Origin: an uncultured Clostridia bacterium
GTDB taxonomy: Bacteria; Bacillota; Clostridia; TANB77; CAG-508
Length of the DNA: 64,000 bases
Direction of reading: 5' to 3'
Assembly (NCBI GenBank): GCA_934167755.1
Contig: CAKPLT010000003.1
Location: forward strand, 1-64,000
Shown: positions 1-9,024 of the stretch, in pieces
Layout of the letters: each line of letters begins with the position of its first letter
Position numbering within the stretch: position 1 is the first letter of the stretch
Translations under genes and position numbers: made by a program
Notes under the pieces: model-generated
What the model was told of the DNA's origin: nothing
Seen by the model: only the letters and a program-made list of their open reading frames with translations
The model's database searches: none

Positions 1-52
1 GGCAGAAGTATTTTTCTTGATTTTATATATGTTTTTTGTTTAAGCATACATA

Positions 53-85
53 AAGGCAGGAGATGTGCTCCTGCCTTCTTTTTAT
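53..85. terminator. Strong hairpin terminator at window edge
   Basis: A 10-bp perfect stem (AAGGCAGGAG / CTCCTGCCTT) with a 5-nt loop is followed on the plus strand by CTTTTT. It abuts the stop codon of the minus-strand phosphatase gene. It may therefore terminate both that operon and a plus-strand transcript entering from outside the window. Confidence 0.75.
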
Positions 86-792
86 AATTCTTCATCATTT
101 AGAACTTTTTGTGCATTTAATGTTGTAAGTTGTTCAAGCTGTTCAGCTGAAATTAATTTATTCAGTTTTTTTAAAATTTTCGGAATTTTAGGATATATTT
201 GTCCAACTCTATGAACATCAGACCCAAGAAAACTGATTAAATTATTTTTCAACAATTTCTTCAATGTCTTTTTAGCTCCACTTCCATACAATCCAATAAT
301 ACTTCCATAATTTGCTTGGAATAAAACTCCCATATTGGCAAGTTCTTCAACATATTCTATATCATCTTGTACATAACTATATCTTTCCGGATGTGCTATT
401 ATTGGTTTGTAACCATTTTGAATTAATTTAAATACAATATCTTTAATAAATAATGTTTTAGAATTCATTGGAAGTTCAAATAATACATATCTTGTATTAT
501 TTATTGTTGATGCTTTGCTATCTTTTATTAGTTCTAGAATTTCTGGTGAAACATAGATTTCACTTCCTAAATATAATTTGGTAAAATTTGGAACCAGGTA
601 CATTTTTACATTTTCCAGTATCTTTCTTCTCTCTTCACCACAAAATTCATAATGCCCTTGTAAATAATGTGATGTTGAAATAATCCCGGTAAAGCCTACT
701 TGTTTCGCCTCTTTAATTAATTTTATTGTTTCTTCCATACTAGTTGAGCCATCATCTACATTTGGCAATATATGTGAGTGAAAATCTATCAT
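82..792 (-). CDS. CpsB/YwqE-type PHP-family protein tyrosine phosphatase
   Basis: This 236-residue protein has the PHP metal-site pattern of manganese-dependent capsule phosphatases: DFHSHILP near the N-terminus (H5, H7), TSHY near residue 42, HPERY near 137 and SDVHR near 193. The family dephosphorylates the BY-kinase that controls exopolysaccharide chain length. It is the last gene of the Wzz-kinase-phosphatase run, 3 nt after the kinase gene, and is followed by a strong hairpin. The length is normal for the family. The substrate is inferred from the neighbouring genes. Confidence 0.9.
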   Translation of the reverse strand: MIDFHSHILPNVDDGSTSMEETIKLIKEAKQVGFTGIISTSHYLQGHYEFCGEERRKILENVKMYLVPNFTKLYLGSEIYVSPEILELIKDSKASTINNTRYVLFELPMNSKTLFIKDIVFKLIQNGYKPIIAHPERYSYVQDDIEYVEELANMGVLFQANYGSIIGLYGSGAKKTLKKLLKNNLISFLGSDVHRVGQIYPKIPKILKKLNKLISAEQLEQLTTLNAQKVLNDEEL

Positions 793-795
793 TTC

Positions 796-1773
796 TTAAC
801 TCCTATTGTTATCTCTATTTTCCTTTTCTTTTTGTAAATAATCATTAAATTGTTTCAGCATTTCTGCTGCTCTTTCTTCTGGTGGCATTTCATTTATTTG
901 AGACATTGATTCTATTGTTTTATTTTCTGCTGTTTTTTCATTCTCATCTGTTGTATTATTTTTTTGGTACTCCTCAGGTTTTCTATCCCTATTAAGCATA
1001 TCTGTTGCTCTATTTACTTGAACTTGCCTTTTTTGTTCATATTCCATTTCTTGTTGTTTTTTTCTTGAATCTATCTTCATTGGAGCAGATGCATAATAAT
1101 ATGTCTCATTTTTCTTTTTATTTGAAACAGGTTTTTGATTATAAACTACTCCTGCAATTTTTCCGCCAACATTCTTTATATCTCTTACCACTTTTGTTAA
1201 GTCTTCTTTTTTTGTCATATTATGTCCTGTAACAATTATTGTTGAATCAACTATTCTTGATAAAATTATTGCATCTGTTACTAATTTTGATGGCGTTCCA
1301 TCAATTATTATCAAATCACAAATTTCTTTTAATTTATCTATTAATGCTGTCATTCTTGGAGACGCAAGCAATTCTGATGGATTTGGAGGAACATTTCCTG
1401 CAGGTATTAGGAATAAATTAGGAACTTCTGTTATTCTTAAATAATTATCCAAGTCTAATGTTTCGTCATTGCTTTCATTTATTCCTGACAAATAATTTGA
1501 TAATCCAGGGCAAGAGGCTACATTAAAGATATTGTGTAAACAACACTTTCTCATATCAGCATCTATTAGAACTACTCTTTTGTTTGCTTGTGCAAATGCA
1601 ATTGCCAAATTTGAAGAAATCCATGTTTTTCCTTCTCCTGGTATTGTTGATGTAACTAATAATGTTTCCAATTTTTTATTAGAATTCATAAATTGTATAT
1701 TTGTTCTTAATGTTCTAAATAGTTCTGATACATGTGATTTTGGGTCTTCATGTGCTATTAATTCTCTTTTCAT
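796..1773 (-). CDS. CpsD/CapB-type tyrosine kinase (BY-kinase)
   Basis: The protein has a Walker A motif (IPGEGKTW, near residue 45), a Walker A' motif (VVLIDADMRK, near 68) and a Walker B-like strand (LIIIDGTPS, near 154), the signature of bacterial tyrosine kinases that autophosphorylate and regulate polysaccharide export. It is soluble and would be activated by the adjacent Wzz-like membrane partner. A tyrosine run (YYYAS, near 226) precedes a tail of about 90 very charged residues (Lys, Glu, Asn). Family members usually end soon after the tyrosine cluster, so this tail is unusual. Confidence 0.9.
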   Translation of the reverse strand: MKRELIAHEDPKSHVSELFRTLRTNIQFMNSNKKLETLLVTSTIPGEGKTWISSNLAIAFAQANKRVVLIDADMRKCCLHNIFNVASCPGLSNYLSGINESNDETLDLDNYLRITEVPNLFLIPAGNVPPNPSELLASPRMTALIDKLKEICDLIIIDGTPSKLVTDAIILSRIVDSTIIVTGHNMTKKEDLTKVVRDIKNVGGKIAGVVYNQKPVSNKKKNETYYYASAPMKIDSRKKQQEMEYEQKRQVQVNRATDMLNRDRKPEEYQKNNTTDENEKTAENKTIESMSQINEMPPEERAAEMLKQFNDYLQKEKENRDNNRS

Positions 1774-1775
1774 TG

Positions 1776-2486
1776 TTATCTTCCTCCCTTTTTTCTTCTG
1801 TTGTTTGTTTCTTCATATAATGGCATTGTTGATAATACAGTAAGTCCTGAAATTTTTTCAATATCTTCCTCAGATTTTATTGTTGTATCTAGCATATTTG
1901 AAACTAATACATACATAACAGATATAACAACTCCTATAAATGTAAAAATTATTACATCTTTAGTATGATTTACATTTGATGGTTCTTGAGGAATTTCTGC
2001 TTCATCTACAACATGAACATTTTCTATTCCATAATATTCTTTTACATTTTCTATAAAAACTTTAGCAGTTTCATTTGCTATTTTTGTAGCTAAAACCGGA
2101 TCTGTATTTTTTACAGATATTTGTATCATCTCAGTATCTTCTACAGCTGTAACACTTATACTTTTCTTTAATACATCCTCATCTATATTTAATGATAAAT
2201 TAGATATTACTTTTCTAATTATTTTACTGCTTTCTACAAGTTTACTGTATGTTGATACTAATTTAGAATTTAATGTGACATCTGTTGTTGTTATAGATTC
2301 TGTTTCTGTTTTATTTGATGAAGAGTTCGTTGCAAGTAATAATGTTGTTGATGATTGATATTTCGGAGTTACGAATGCTAAACTATATATCACTCCTATT
2401 ACTGCAAATATTGCTATTATTAATATTATTTGTGTCTTCTTTTCCCAAAATATTTGTAACAATTCTTTTAAATCTAGTTCTTCCAT
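1776..2486 (-). CDS. Wzz/CpsC-family polysaccharide chain-length regulator
   Basis: The 236 residues have the two-helix Wzz topology: a cytoplasmic start (EELDLKELLQIFWEKK), a first membrane helix near 18-38, an external domain, and a second helix near 178-200. A short cytoplasmic tail follows that normally contacts the kinase. Family members set polymer length and activate the partner BY-kinase, which is encoded only 2 nt downstream. No separate kinase domain is fused, so this is the split Gram-positive arrangement. Confidence 0.88.
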   Translation of the reverse strand: MEELDLKELLQIFWEKKTQIILIIAIFAVIGVIYSLAFVTPKYQSSTTLLLATNSSSNKTETESITTTDVTLNSKLVSTYSKLVESSKIIRKVISNLSLNIDEDVLKKSISVTAVEDTEMIQISVKNTDPVLATKIANETAKVFIENVKEYYGIENVHVVDEAEIPQEPSNVNHTKDVIIFTFIGVVISVMYVLVSNMLDTTIKSEEDIEKISGLTVLSTMPLYEETNNRRKKGGR

Positions 2487-2510
2487 TATATTTTCCTTCC
2501 TAAGTAAAAT

Positions 2511-3365
2511 TTATATTTCTTTTGTTTTATTTTTTTCTTTATCTTTTGGCGTTTTTGCGCTTACTATAGTTGCATATATCGCTATAAGTATGATACTTAT
2601 AAATATTGTTCCCAAAGCCAAAGATATAATTTGATAGATTACATCTTTGATTATAACCACTATACTTTTTGAAAATACATCATTAAATATTTTTATTCCA
2701 TTAATATCAACTTTTGAAATTATTGTTTGCCAAACCCCTAATTCAAAAAATGATGTTGCAAACATTGCTATTCCAATTTGTTGTATATCTTTAGAAATTT
2801 TCTTTTTATTTATTATAATAATGGCTATTATATCTATTACAAGTGCTATTAATGCAACTCTATAAATTTTATTTAAATAATTTATCAATTTTTCGTATAC
2901 TTCATTTATTTGATTTTCATATTTTGTATGTACTAATGTATTTGTATATTCATCACATATATGTTCTATAAATTGTTTTATTGCATTTTCGTTTTGACTA
3001 TTTTTTAGTCCTGATTTTTCTATATTTTCATTTAAATTATTGGCAATTTCTGTAGTATCTATTTTTTGTTCTGTTCCATCATATATATTTGATAACATTT
3101 TATCAATATCTTCTTTTACTTTTTCTTCTGTACATATATTATCAAGTACTTCTTCATCTAAACCTGATTGATATATATAATTTTCAAAATTTGATTCTAC
3201 AAGTTTATACATTTCTGAATAAAAATTGTTTTCTTCTAATTTTTGAATTACATAATCTTTGTTAAAGATTGTTGAAAATGCAATTGTTATAAAACTTAAT
3301 GCTATTATGCATATTGTTAATATTGTTATTAATATAAATTTTAGAAGATTTATTACTATTTTCAT
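2511..3365 (-). CDS. Uncharacterised multi-pass membrane protein in the polysaccharide locus
   Basis: I do not recognise a family. The 284 residues show an N-terminal helix (about 8-31), an acidic external region of about 130 residues, then three hydrophobic segments (about 168-186, 197-216 and 238-270) and a Lys-rich cytoplasmic end. It lies between the sortase and wzz genes with short gaps and shares their promoter upstream of the LAYTG protein gene. A role in surface assembly is inferred from position only. Confidence 0.7.
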   Translation of the reverse strand: MKIVINLLKFILITILTICIIALSFITIAFSTIFNKDYVIQKLEENNFYSEMYKLVESNFENYIYQSGLDEEVLDNICTEEKVKEDIDKMLSNIYDGTEQKIDTTEIANNLNENIEKSGLKNSQNENAIKQFIEHICDEYTNTLVHTKYENQINEVYEKLINYLNKIYRVALIALVIDIIAIIIINKKKISKDIQQIGIAMFATSFFELGVWQTIISKVDINGIKIFNDVFSKSIVVIIKDVIYQIISLALGTIFISIILIAIYATIVSAKTPKDKEKNKTKEI

Positions 3366-3388
3366 TTTTAATCCCTTTCCTTATGCAA

Positions 3389-4024
3389 TTATTTTTCCAA
3401 TTCTGCATATACCACATATCTTTGAGTTGCATATCCTACATTATTAAATGGATAGCATGTATATATCATTAAAATTTCTTTATCTTTTTGAATTGGTAAT
3501 TTTTCTGTTTCAGTTTCTTTAATTAATTGCATATCATAAATTTTATATGTATATTCTCCATATGATGTTTTTACTTTTATTTCATTCCCTTTTTGCAATT
3601 CTGAAAATCTTCTAAACATTTTTTTTGAGTTGTGCCCCATATATATAATTGAGCCACCTTCTCCTGGAAAATAACTACCACTTGAGTGCCCAACTCCCTT
3701 TTTCAAAATCTCTAATGTATCTCCATAATATATAGGTAAATTTACATTGATTTTATCAATTTCTATTGTTGCGTATTGTGTTCCATATTCTGGATAATTT
3801 TTTATTGTTGTTTTTTGTGTGTCTTCATCTGTATTTATTGTTGTTTGCGCAGGTTCTGCCTTTTCACTTGTTGTTATTGAAACCTTATTTACTAATGTAA
3901 ATATTTCATCTATTTTTCGCCCTAAAAATAGTTTTGTGCTTAAAAGCAATATACCTCCAACTAATAAAGCAACTATTATACTACTAATAGTTGCTTTTAC
4001 TGATTGTACTAATTTATTTTTCAT
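3389..4024 (-). CDS. Sortase, class D-like
   Basis: The protein has an N-terminal membrane anchor (about 10-32), a linker and a sortase domain. The catalytic His is in YMGHNSKK (near 128), the Cys in MIYTCYP (near 187) and the Arg in TQRYVVY (near 203). Sortases cut LPXTG-like signals and attach proteins to the wall or pilin subunits. The start overlaps the end of the gene for a LAYTG-ending protein by 11 nt, so the two are translationally coupled and are probably enzyme and substrate. The class D assignment is tentative. Confidence 0.88.
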   Translation of the reverse strand: MKNKLVQSVKATISSIIVALLVGGILLLSTKLFLGRKIDEIFTLVNKVSITTSEKAEPAQTTINTDEDTQKTTIKNYPEYGTQYATIEIDKINVNLPIYYGDTLEILKKGVGHSSGSYFPGEGGSIIYMGHNSKKMFRRFSELQKGNEIKVKTSYGEYTYKIYDMQLIKETETEKLPIQKDKEILMIYTCYPFNNVGYATQRYVVYAELEK

Positions 4025-4538
4025 GTACAGTTCTCTTTGTTATAACAGTGATAGCAAGGGCAATTGTTGCTATTACAGAAGTAGTTAAAACAACATTAAT
4101 GTTATTTCCTGTATATGCTAATTTTCCATTATTTTGTCCAACTGTTTCAATTAGTTTTCCAGTTTTATCATAAATTTCTACTGAACTTTTTTTGAATACT
4201 AATTTAACATCTATTGTGCTTGCTGCTGATGTAGCTATTGATTTTATTTCATCTTTTTGTGATTTTGTTAGTTTATCATAATTTGTTGTTCCAGCTTTTT
4301 CCATTACTGCTATTGCTTCATCTGCTTTTGCTATTAATGTGTTTGCTTGTTCATCTGTTACTGGATTTTCTGATAAATATCTTTCTATTTTTACTTTGTC
4401 TGCTGATGTCATTCCATATTTTTGTCCTTTTGCATATAATTCATCTGCTAATGTTTTTGTTGTTGCAGCGTTTGCAACCCCTCCTAATGCTATTAATAAC
4501 ATTGCTACTAATATTATTATTGATAATGTTTTTTTCAT
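4014..4538 (-). CDS. Secreted LAYTG-anchored surface protein, likely sortase substrate
   Basis: The 174 residues start with a signal peptide (MKKTLSIIILVAMLLIALGG, cleavage near ANA). A helical, Lys/Asp/Ala-rich domain follows, then a textbook wall-sorting tail: LAYTG, a hydrophobic stretch of about 20 residues and the positive end KRTVHEK. Position 2 of the motif is Ala and position 3 Tyr, where canonical signals have Pro and any residue. It has its own promoter and overlaps the sortase gene. The function of the mature domain is unknown. Confidence 0.82.
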   Translation of the reverse strand: MKKTLSIIILVAMLLIALGGVANAATTKTLADELYAKGQKYGMTSADKVKIERYLSENPVTDEQANTLIAKADEAIAVMEKAGTTNYDKLTKSQKDEIKSIATSAASTIDVKLVFKKSSVEIYDKTGKLIETVGQNNGKLAYTGNNINVVLTTSVIATIALAITVITKRTVHEK

Positions 4539-4578
4539 TTTATTTTCTTCCTTTCTTTTGTTTTTTGTTTACCTTTTG

Positions 4579-4607
4579 ATTATAACATTTAGTGTTTTTT
4601 TATGCAA
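4579..4607 (-). promoter_or_regulatory. SigA-type promoter of the LAYTG protein-sortase-wzz-kinase operon
   Basis: Read on the minus strand, TTGCAT and TATAAT are separated by exactly 17 nt, about 40 nt before the ATG of the surface protein gene. This splits the polysaccharide region into two transcription units. Confidence 0.75.
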
Positions 4608-4657
4608 TAGTTTTTGAGAAAAATTTTTTAGTTTTTTGTGGAAGTCTTTTGTAAGAT

Positions 4658-6187
4658 TTAAACTGATTTTTTTACTATTATATTTTTTAATTTAAAAAAT
4701 TCATCCCTAAAAAATATTATACTCATTATAATATATACAATTATCATTATGCTTGAATATAATCCGGCTTGAATTACCCATGATATAAGTGTCAAATCGA
4801 AAAAGCCTTTTATAAATGTACATATACTAATTCCTAATATTGTACATATTAGAAAAATAACAAATCTTTTTGCAAATATTTTAAAATCTCTATTCAATAT
4901 ATTATACTTCAAAAATATAACCTGATACATTGTTCTATAAATCATAGCTACTAGTGTTCCTATTCCAACTCCCACAATTCCAATTTTAAATACCAAAATT
5001 AAAGATACTATAATATTTAAAATAGCTTCCAAATATGCTCCTCTTCTAATTTCTTTAAATCTATTTGCTGAAAAAGCCAAATTTAAATATGGTTCTCTAA
5101 TGCAATATATCGCTTCCGCAATTATTAAAATTATGCCAAACACCGGTTCATTATAATTAATATCATTTATATTACTTGTATATAGTAATACAAACGGTGT
5201 TATTAATAATCCACCTACAGAAAATAAAAACCCTGTTGTTAAAAACATTATATATTCATATAAATTAAATATACTATTTAATTTATATGAATCATTCTCC
5301 ACATATGCATTTCCAATTGCTGGGACAATTCCTACTGAAATTGATTGTGCTAATTGTTTCAAACCAGATGTAACTAATGAATACACACTATATATTGAAA
5401 CAACCTTCAAATTCGTAAATAAGGATAATATTATAACATCTGTATTATTATGAATAAATGCGGCTACACTTATGGCAAAACCATCCCATCTATCTTTGAT
5501 TAATTCCGTGTCAGCTTCAGCGTTTTTATCTATTTCAAAATGTTTTTTTACATATTTTTCATATATAATTGGTTGAATAAAATATGTCATTCCTGTTATC
5601 AATTTTAATATATGAATATTAGGAAAAACTTTTATAACTAACACAAATGATATAATGTTAGTTATTAGTACCATTATCTGTGTTATTGATACTATATAAA
5701 CTTTTTTATCAGCATTTAATAGAATTCTTAAAGCTAAAGCAAAATTGTATTGTATAAATAGACTTATTCCAAGTATCATTCCTAATGAACTCACATAAAT
5801 ATATGAAAAACTTGTTTCAATAATTAATGGATAAACAATAGCTAATCCTATAGTATATATAATAAAAATCATTGCTAACTTATTATAAAATTTTTTTGTA
5901 GTGTTTATAATCGAACTTGTCTTTTTAATATCTTTATTAACTAATGGTTTATACAATTTTGCCATAACAACACTTGTAAGTCCACCCTCGACAAGAGTAA
6001 TATATCCAAAAAATTGGTTAAATGATGCAATTAAACCATTGACTTCTGAACCAAATGTCATTAAAATTAATTTAGGAATTATAAAACCTGATATTATAGT
6101 AACAATTTGCAACGCAAAACTAGAAACTGCATTTATTAGTGTTACATTTTTTTTTATATATTTTTTTACCATATTTATTTTTAGCAC
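4658..6187 (-). CDS. Polysaccharide flippase (Wzx / MATE-like)
   Basis: This 509-residue protein has 12-14 hydrophobic segments and starts KKYIKKNVTLINAVSSFALQ, the usual opening of oligosaccharide flippases in this superfamily. The family moves undecaprenyl-linked repeat units across the membrane. It follows the polymerase gene by 14 nt within the glycosyltransferase operon. The length and topology are normal. The substrate cannot be read from the sequence. Confidence 0.88.
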   Translation of the reverse strand: MLKINMVKKYIKKNVTLINAVSSFALQIVTIISGFIIPKLILMTFGSEVNGLIASFNQFFGYITLVEGGLTSVVMAKLYKPLVNKDIKKTSSIINTTKKFYNKLAMIFIIYTIGLAIVYPLIIETSFSYIYVSSLGMILGISLFIQYNFALALRILLNADKKVYIVSITQIMVLITNIISFVLVIKVFPNIHILKLITGMTYFIQPIIYEKYVKKHFEIDKNAEADTELIKDRWDGFAISVAAFIHNNTDVIILSLFTNLKVVSIYSVYSLVTSGLKQLAQSISVGIVPAIGNAYVENDSYKLNSIFNLYEYIMFLTTGFLFSVGGLLITPFVLLYTSNINDINYNEPVFGIILIIAEAIYCIREPYLNLAFSANRFKEIRRGAYLEAILNIIVSLILVFKIGIVGVGIGTLVAMIYRTMYQVIFLKYNILNRDFKIFAKRFVIFLICTILGISICTFIKGFFDLTLISWVIQAGLYSSIMIIVYIIMSIIFFRDEFFKLKNIIVKKSV

Positions 6188-6201
6188 TCCTTATTTAAAT
6201 T

Positions 6202-7386
6202 TTATAACCCTATAATAATTGCTAAAGGTATGGCCATCGGATGAACAAATGCCGTTTCTGCCGTACTTGCAATAACTAAATACATAAGCATAGCAATTTT
6301 AGCAATATAAATATTTTTTTCTGTACTTTTATAATTTGCTTGAATCTTTTTAAAAATAATTAATATACAAAGTATATATAGTATCATTCCAAAAATCCCA
6401 AATTGTCCCAATATCATCGGCCAAAAACTATCGCATAAAAATTCACCATTTTTTGTAAGTCCAAAAACATTATTAATACCATATTTATAATATAATATAG
6501 AATAATTTTTAGCTGCCATATAAGATCCAAATGTTCCAAAGCCTGCCCCTAATGGAAAATAGTCTCTTGCAATTTTTATTGAAGTAATTAATAATACATT
6601 TCTAGCACTATCAGCATTTTTTAAAAAGTAATAATTTATTTGATTATAAGCTATTAGTATAGCTATAATAGCAAAGAGACCCATTTTTGAAATTGTAATT
6701 CTTTTATTTGTTTTGGATACATATAAATATAATAAAATAAACAGACAACAGAATCCTATAGCCTTTATTCTTAATGTAGAAGTAATAATAAATACAGTCA
6801 TAATAATATATTTTTTATTAATTTTTTTTTCAAAAGTCACCACTGCCCCAAGTAGAAAAACTCCTATAGCAGCTAAAGTAGATGGATGCCCATAAAATAG
6901 TTGATTACTTGTCATATTATATCTACTATATACTGATGGAAAAATATTAAAGCATAAATTAATTATTGTTAATATAAATATTATAAATATTATAAATTTT
7001 ATATGCATACAAATGCTATCAGAATTCTTATAAATTTGTTTTTTTTCATTTATTAATGAAAACATATAATAAACGGAAAAAAATTTAAATACAAGAAGTA
7101 TATCTGATAGTACAACTCCTAACGGTTGATACCTATATCTTATATTAGATATAAGTCCTAGTACTAAAGTAAAACTAAGGCAAGTCATTACAATAAAATC
7201 ATATTTTTTTATATATCTCAATTTTTTTATATTTATTATAATCAAAGGAATTATTGCCAATGCTAATAGTTCATCAAACCATTTTATAATCCATATATAT
7301 TTTTGTATCCAGTCTTGAAATACTAATAAATATAGTGTAAAAATAAAAAAATAATACTCTAAGTTTTTTTTCTTTATATCAATCAT
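6202..7386 (-). CDS. O-antigen/EPS polymerase (Wzy-like)
   Basis: The protein is about 394 residues with ten or more membrane helices and a larger external loop near 270-330 (PLGAGFGTFGSYMAAKNYS), the layout of Wzy polymerases. The family joins lipid-linked repeat units after flipping. I prefer the start at MIDIKKKN over a longer form beginning nine residues earlier, because a strong GGGGAG ribosome site lies 8 nt before this ATG. The gene lies between a glycosyltransferase and the flippase gene. Confidence 0.82.
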   Translation of the reverse strand: MIDIKKKNLEYYFFIFTLYLLVFQDWIQKYIWIIKWFDELLALAIIPLIIINIKKLRYIKKYDFIVMTCLSFTLVLGLISNIRYRYQPLGVVLSDILLVFKFFSVYYMFSLINEKKQIYKNSDSICMHIKFIIFIIFILTIINLCFNIFPSVYSRYNMTSNQLFYGHPSTLAAIGVFLLGAVVTFEKKINKKYIIMTVFIITSTLRIKAIGFCCLFILLYLYVSKTNKRITISKMGLFAIIAILIAYNQINYYFLKNADSARNVLLITSIKIARDYFPLGAGFGTFGSYMAAKNYSILYYKYGINNVFGLTKNGEFLCDSFWPMILGQFGIFGMILYILCILIIFKKIQANYKSTEKNIYIAKIAMLMYLVIASTAETAFVHPMAIPLAIIIGL

Positions 7387-7414
7387 AATATTACTCCCCA
7401 CTTTATAATACATA

Positions 7415-8467
7415 TCAAATTATTTCTTTCAAAAAAACACATATTTTTTTAGCCATATTTTTTTCATTATGCTTATTCATTACACTATTTCTAGCATTTA
7501 AACCAATCCTTCTCTTTAATTCCTTATCCATTATTAATGCTTCTATTTTTCTTTGCAGATCTTCCACATTTTGTTGTTCATATAATATAGCAGTTTCTTT
7601 ATTTTCTACATAATCTTTCATACTGGTAACATCTGCTGTAATAACTGCTTTTCCATAATACATTTGTTGCAATAGCGTCATTTGTCCATATGAATAATTT
7701 TTCTCAACTAATGGTAAAATACAAAACTCAGCTTTTTGAATTTGATAATTCAATTCTCTTTTTGAAATTGGAGCTATACATTCTACTCTTTCGTCATTAC
7801 ATTCTATATTATCCACCCCAATTATCCTAAGTTTCAAATCCGTATTTATGTTTTTAAATGCACTTAATAGTGTTTTTATATCTCTCATTTTATATCCAAT
7901 AGTTAAAATATACTTTTCTATTTTTATATTATTTTCTTCATATTTTCTAAAATACTCTAAATCAGTTCCAAACGGAATAAATTTAGACTTATTTACTATC
8001 CAAGGATAAAATTTCTTATAATATTCAACTTGATTACTGCTATGATATATAATTCCATCAATTGATTTACTTGCAAATTGATTTAGCTTTAGTATTTTTC
8101 CTTTTTCTGCCGCACTATTAAAAGATCCTATATCAAATACAATATGTTTAGCATGAGTTTTAAAAAATCTTCTAAATAATGCCAATACTATTCCACTTGG
8201 CATCCCATGTGATAAAACAATATCATATTTTCTTATTCTAAATAATGCTTTAATTGGTTGAATAATATAAAAATGCAATTTGTTTCTTTCGAATTTTTCC
8301 CAGAAACTAAACGAACTTATATCTATTACATCAACTTGTGTATCTTCCGGGAAATACCTAAAAAACCAGTATTTTTCATCTGGAACTATATAATCAGGTG
8401 CTTGTATATCATCCGGAATTTTTTCACATTTTCTTACTTTCCAATTTACTAACATTAAAATTCTCAT
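7415..8467 (-). CDS. GT4-like glycosyltransferase
   Basis: The 350 residues have a two-lobed GT-B layout. The C-terminal half carries the nucleotide-sugar region ILTIGYKMRD and the PLVEKNYSYGQMTLLQQMYYGKAVI block, where family 4 enzymes normally have E-x7-E. I chose MRILML as the start because its ATGA overlaps the stop of the upstream acetyltransferase gene and GGGAAAAG precedes it. Donor and acceptor are unknown. Confidence 0.8.
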   Translation of the reverse strand: MRILMLVNWKVRKCEKIPDDIQAPDYIVPDEKYWFFRYFPEDTQVDVIDISSFSFWEKFERNKLHFYIIQPIKALFRIRKYDIVLSHGMPSGIVLALFRRFFKTHAKHIVFDIGSFNSAAEKGKILKLNQFASKSIDGIIYHSSNQVEYYKKFYPWIVNKSKFIPFGTDLEYFRKYEENNIKIEKYILTIGYKMRDIKTLLSAFKNINTDLKLRIIGVDNIECNDERVECIAPISKRELNYQIQKAEFCILPLVEKNYSYGQMTLLQQMYYGKAVITADVTSMKDYVENKETAILYEQQNVEDLQRKIEALIMDKELKRRIGLNARNSVMNKHNEKNMAKKICVFLKEII

Positions 8468-9024
8468 TTTATCTTTTCCCATCTTTGTGTTTTTAAATTA
8501 TATTTTTTTATAACTTTTGCTGGCATACCCACTGCTACAGAATAATCTGGAATATTTCTAGTAACAACAGCATTTGCTCCTATTACGCAGCCTTTACCTA
8601 TATCAACATTTCCAATTATAACACTATTAATTCCTAACCAACTTCCTTCTCCAATTCTTATTCCTTTTCCTTTTTTAACTATAGTTCCTTGTCTCTTTAT
8701 TGGAATTTTAATATTATCATATTTATGATCTTGATCTGAAATAAAAACATTAGGTCCTGTAATTACTTCTTTTTCTATTAAAATTTTATTTCCAGCAATA
8801 ATTCTAGATCTTGTTCCTATATCACAGCCCTCTTTTAATGTAATATATGAATTGTCATTGCAACTCAAAAAGCAATCTGGTCTTATTTGGATATCGTTTT
8901 CTAAAATAATATTTCTTCCATTAATTATTTTAGTTGTTTTTCCTATGTAAACATTTTTGCCTAATTTTACATTATTAAATTTTCCTCTTATATGACCTAA
9001 TATATTTTTTATTTTCTCTTTCAT
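8464..9024 (-). CDS. Left-handed beta-helix acetyltransferase
   Basis: The 186 residues are dominated by hexapeptide repeats (such as IGKTTK, VIIGNV, IGKGCVIGANAVV), the left-handed beta-helix of maltose/galactoside O-acetyltransferase relatives. Family members move acetyl from acetyl-CoA to a sugar hydroxyl. The gene is directly joined to the radical SAM gene (no gap) and overlaps the next glycosyltransferase gene by 4 nt. It probably acetylates the repeat unit. Confidence 0.87.
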   Translation of the reverse strand: MKEKIKNILGHIRGKFNNVKLGKNVYIGKTTKIINGRNIILENDIQIRPDCFLSCNDNSYITLKEGCDIGTRSRIIAGNKILIEKEVITGPNVFISDQDHKYDNIKIPIKRQGTIVKKGKGIRIGEGSWLGINSVIIGNVDIGKGCVIGANAVVTRNIPDYSVAVGMPAKVIKKYNLKTQRWEKIK

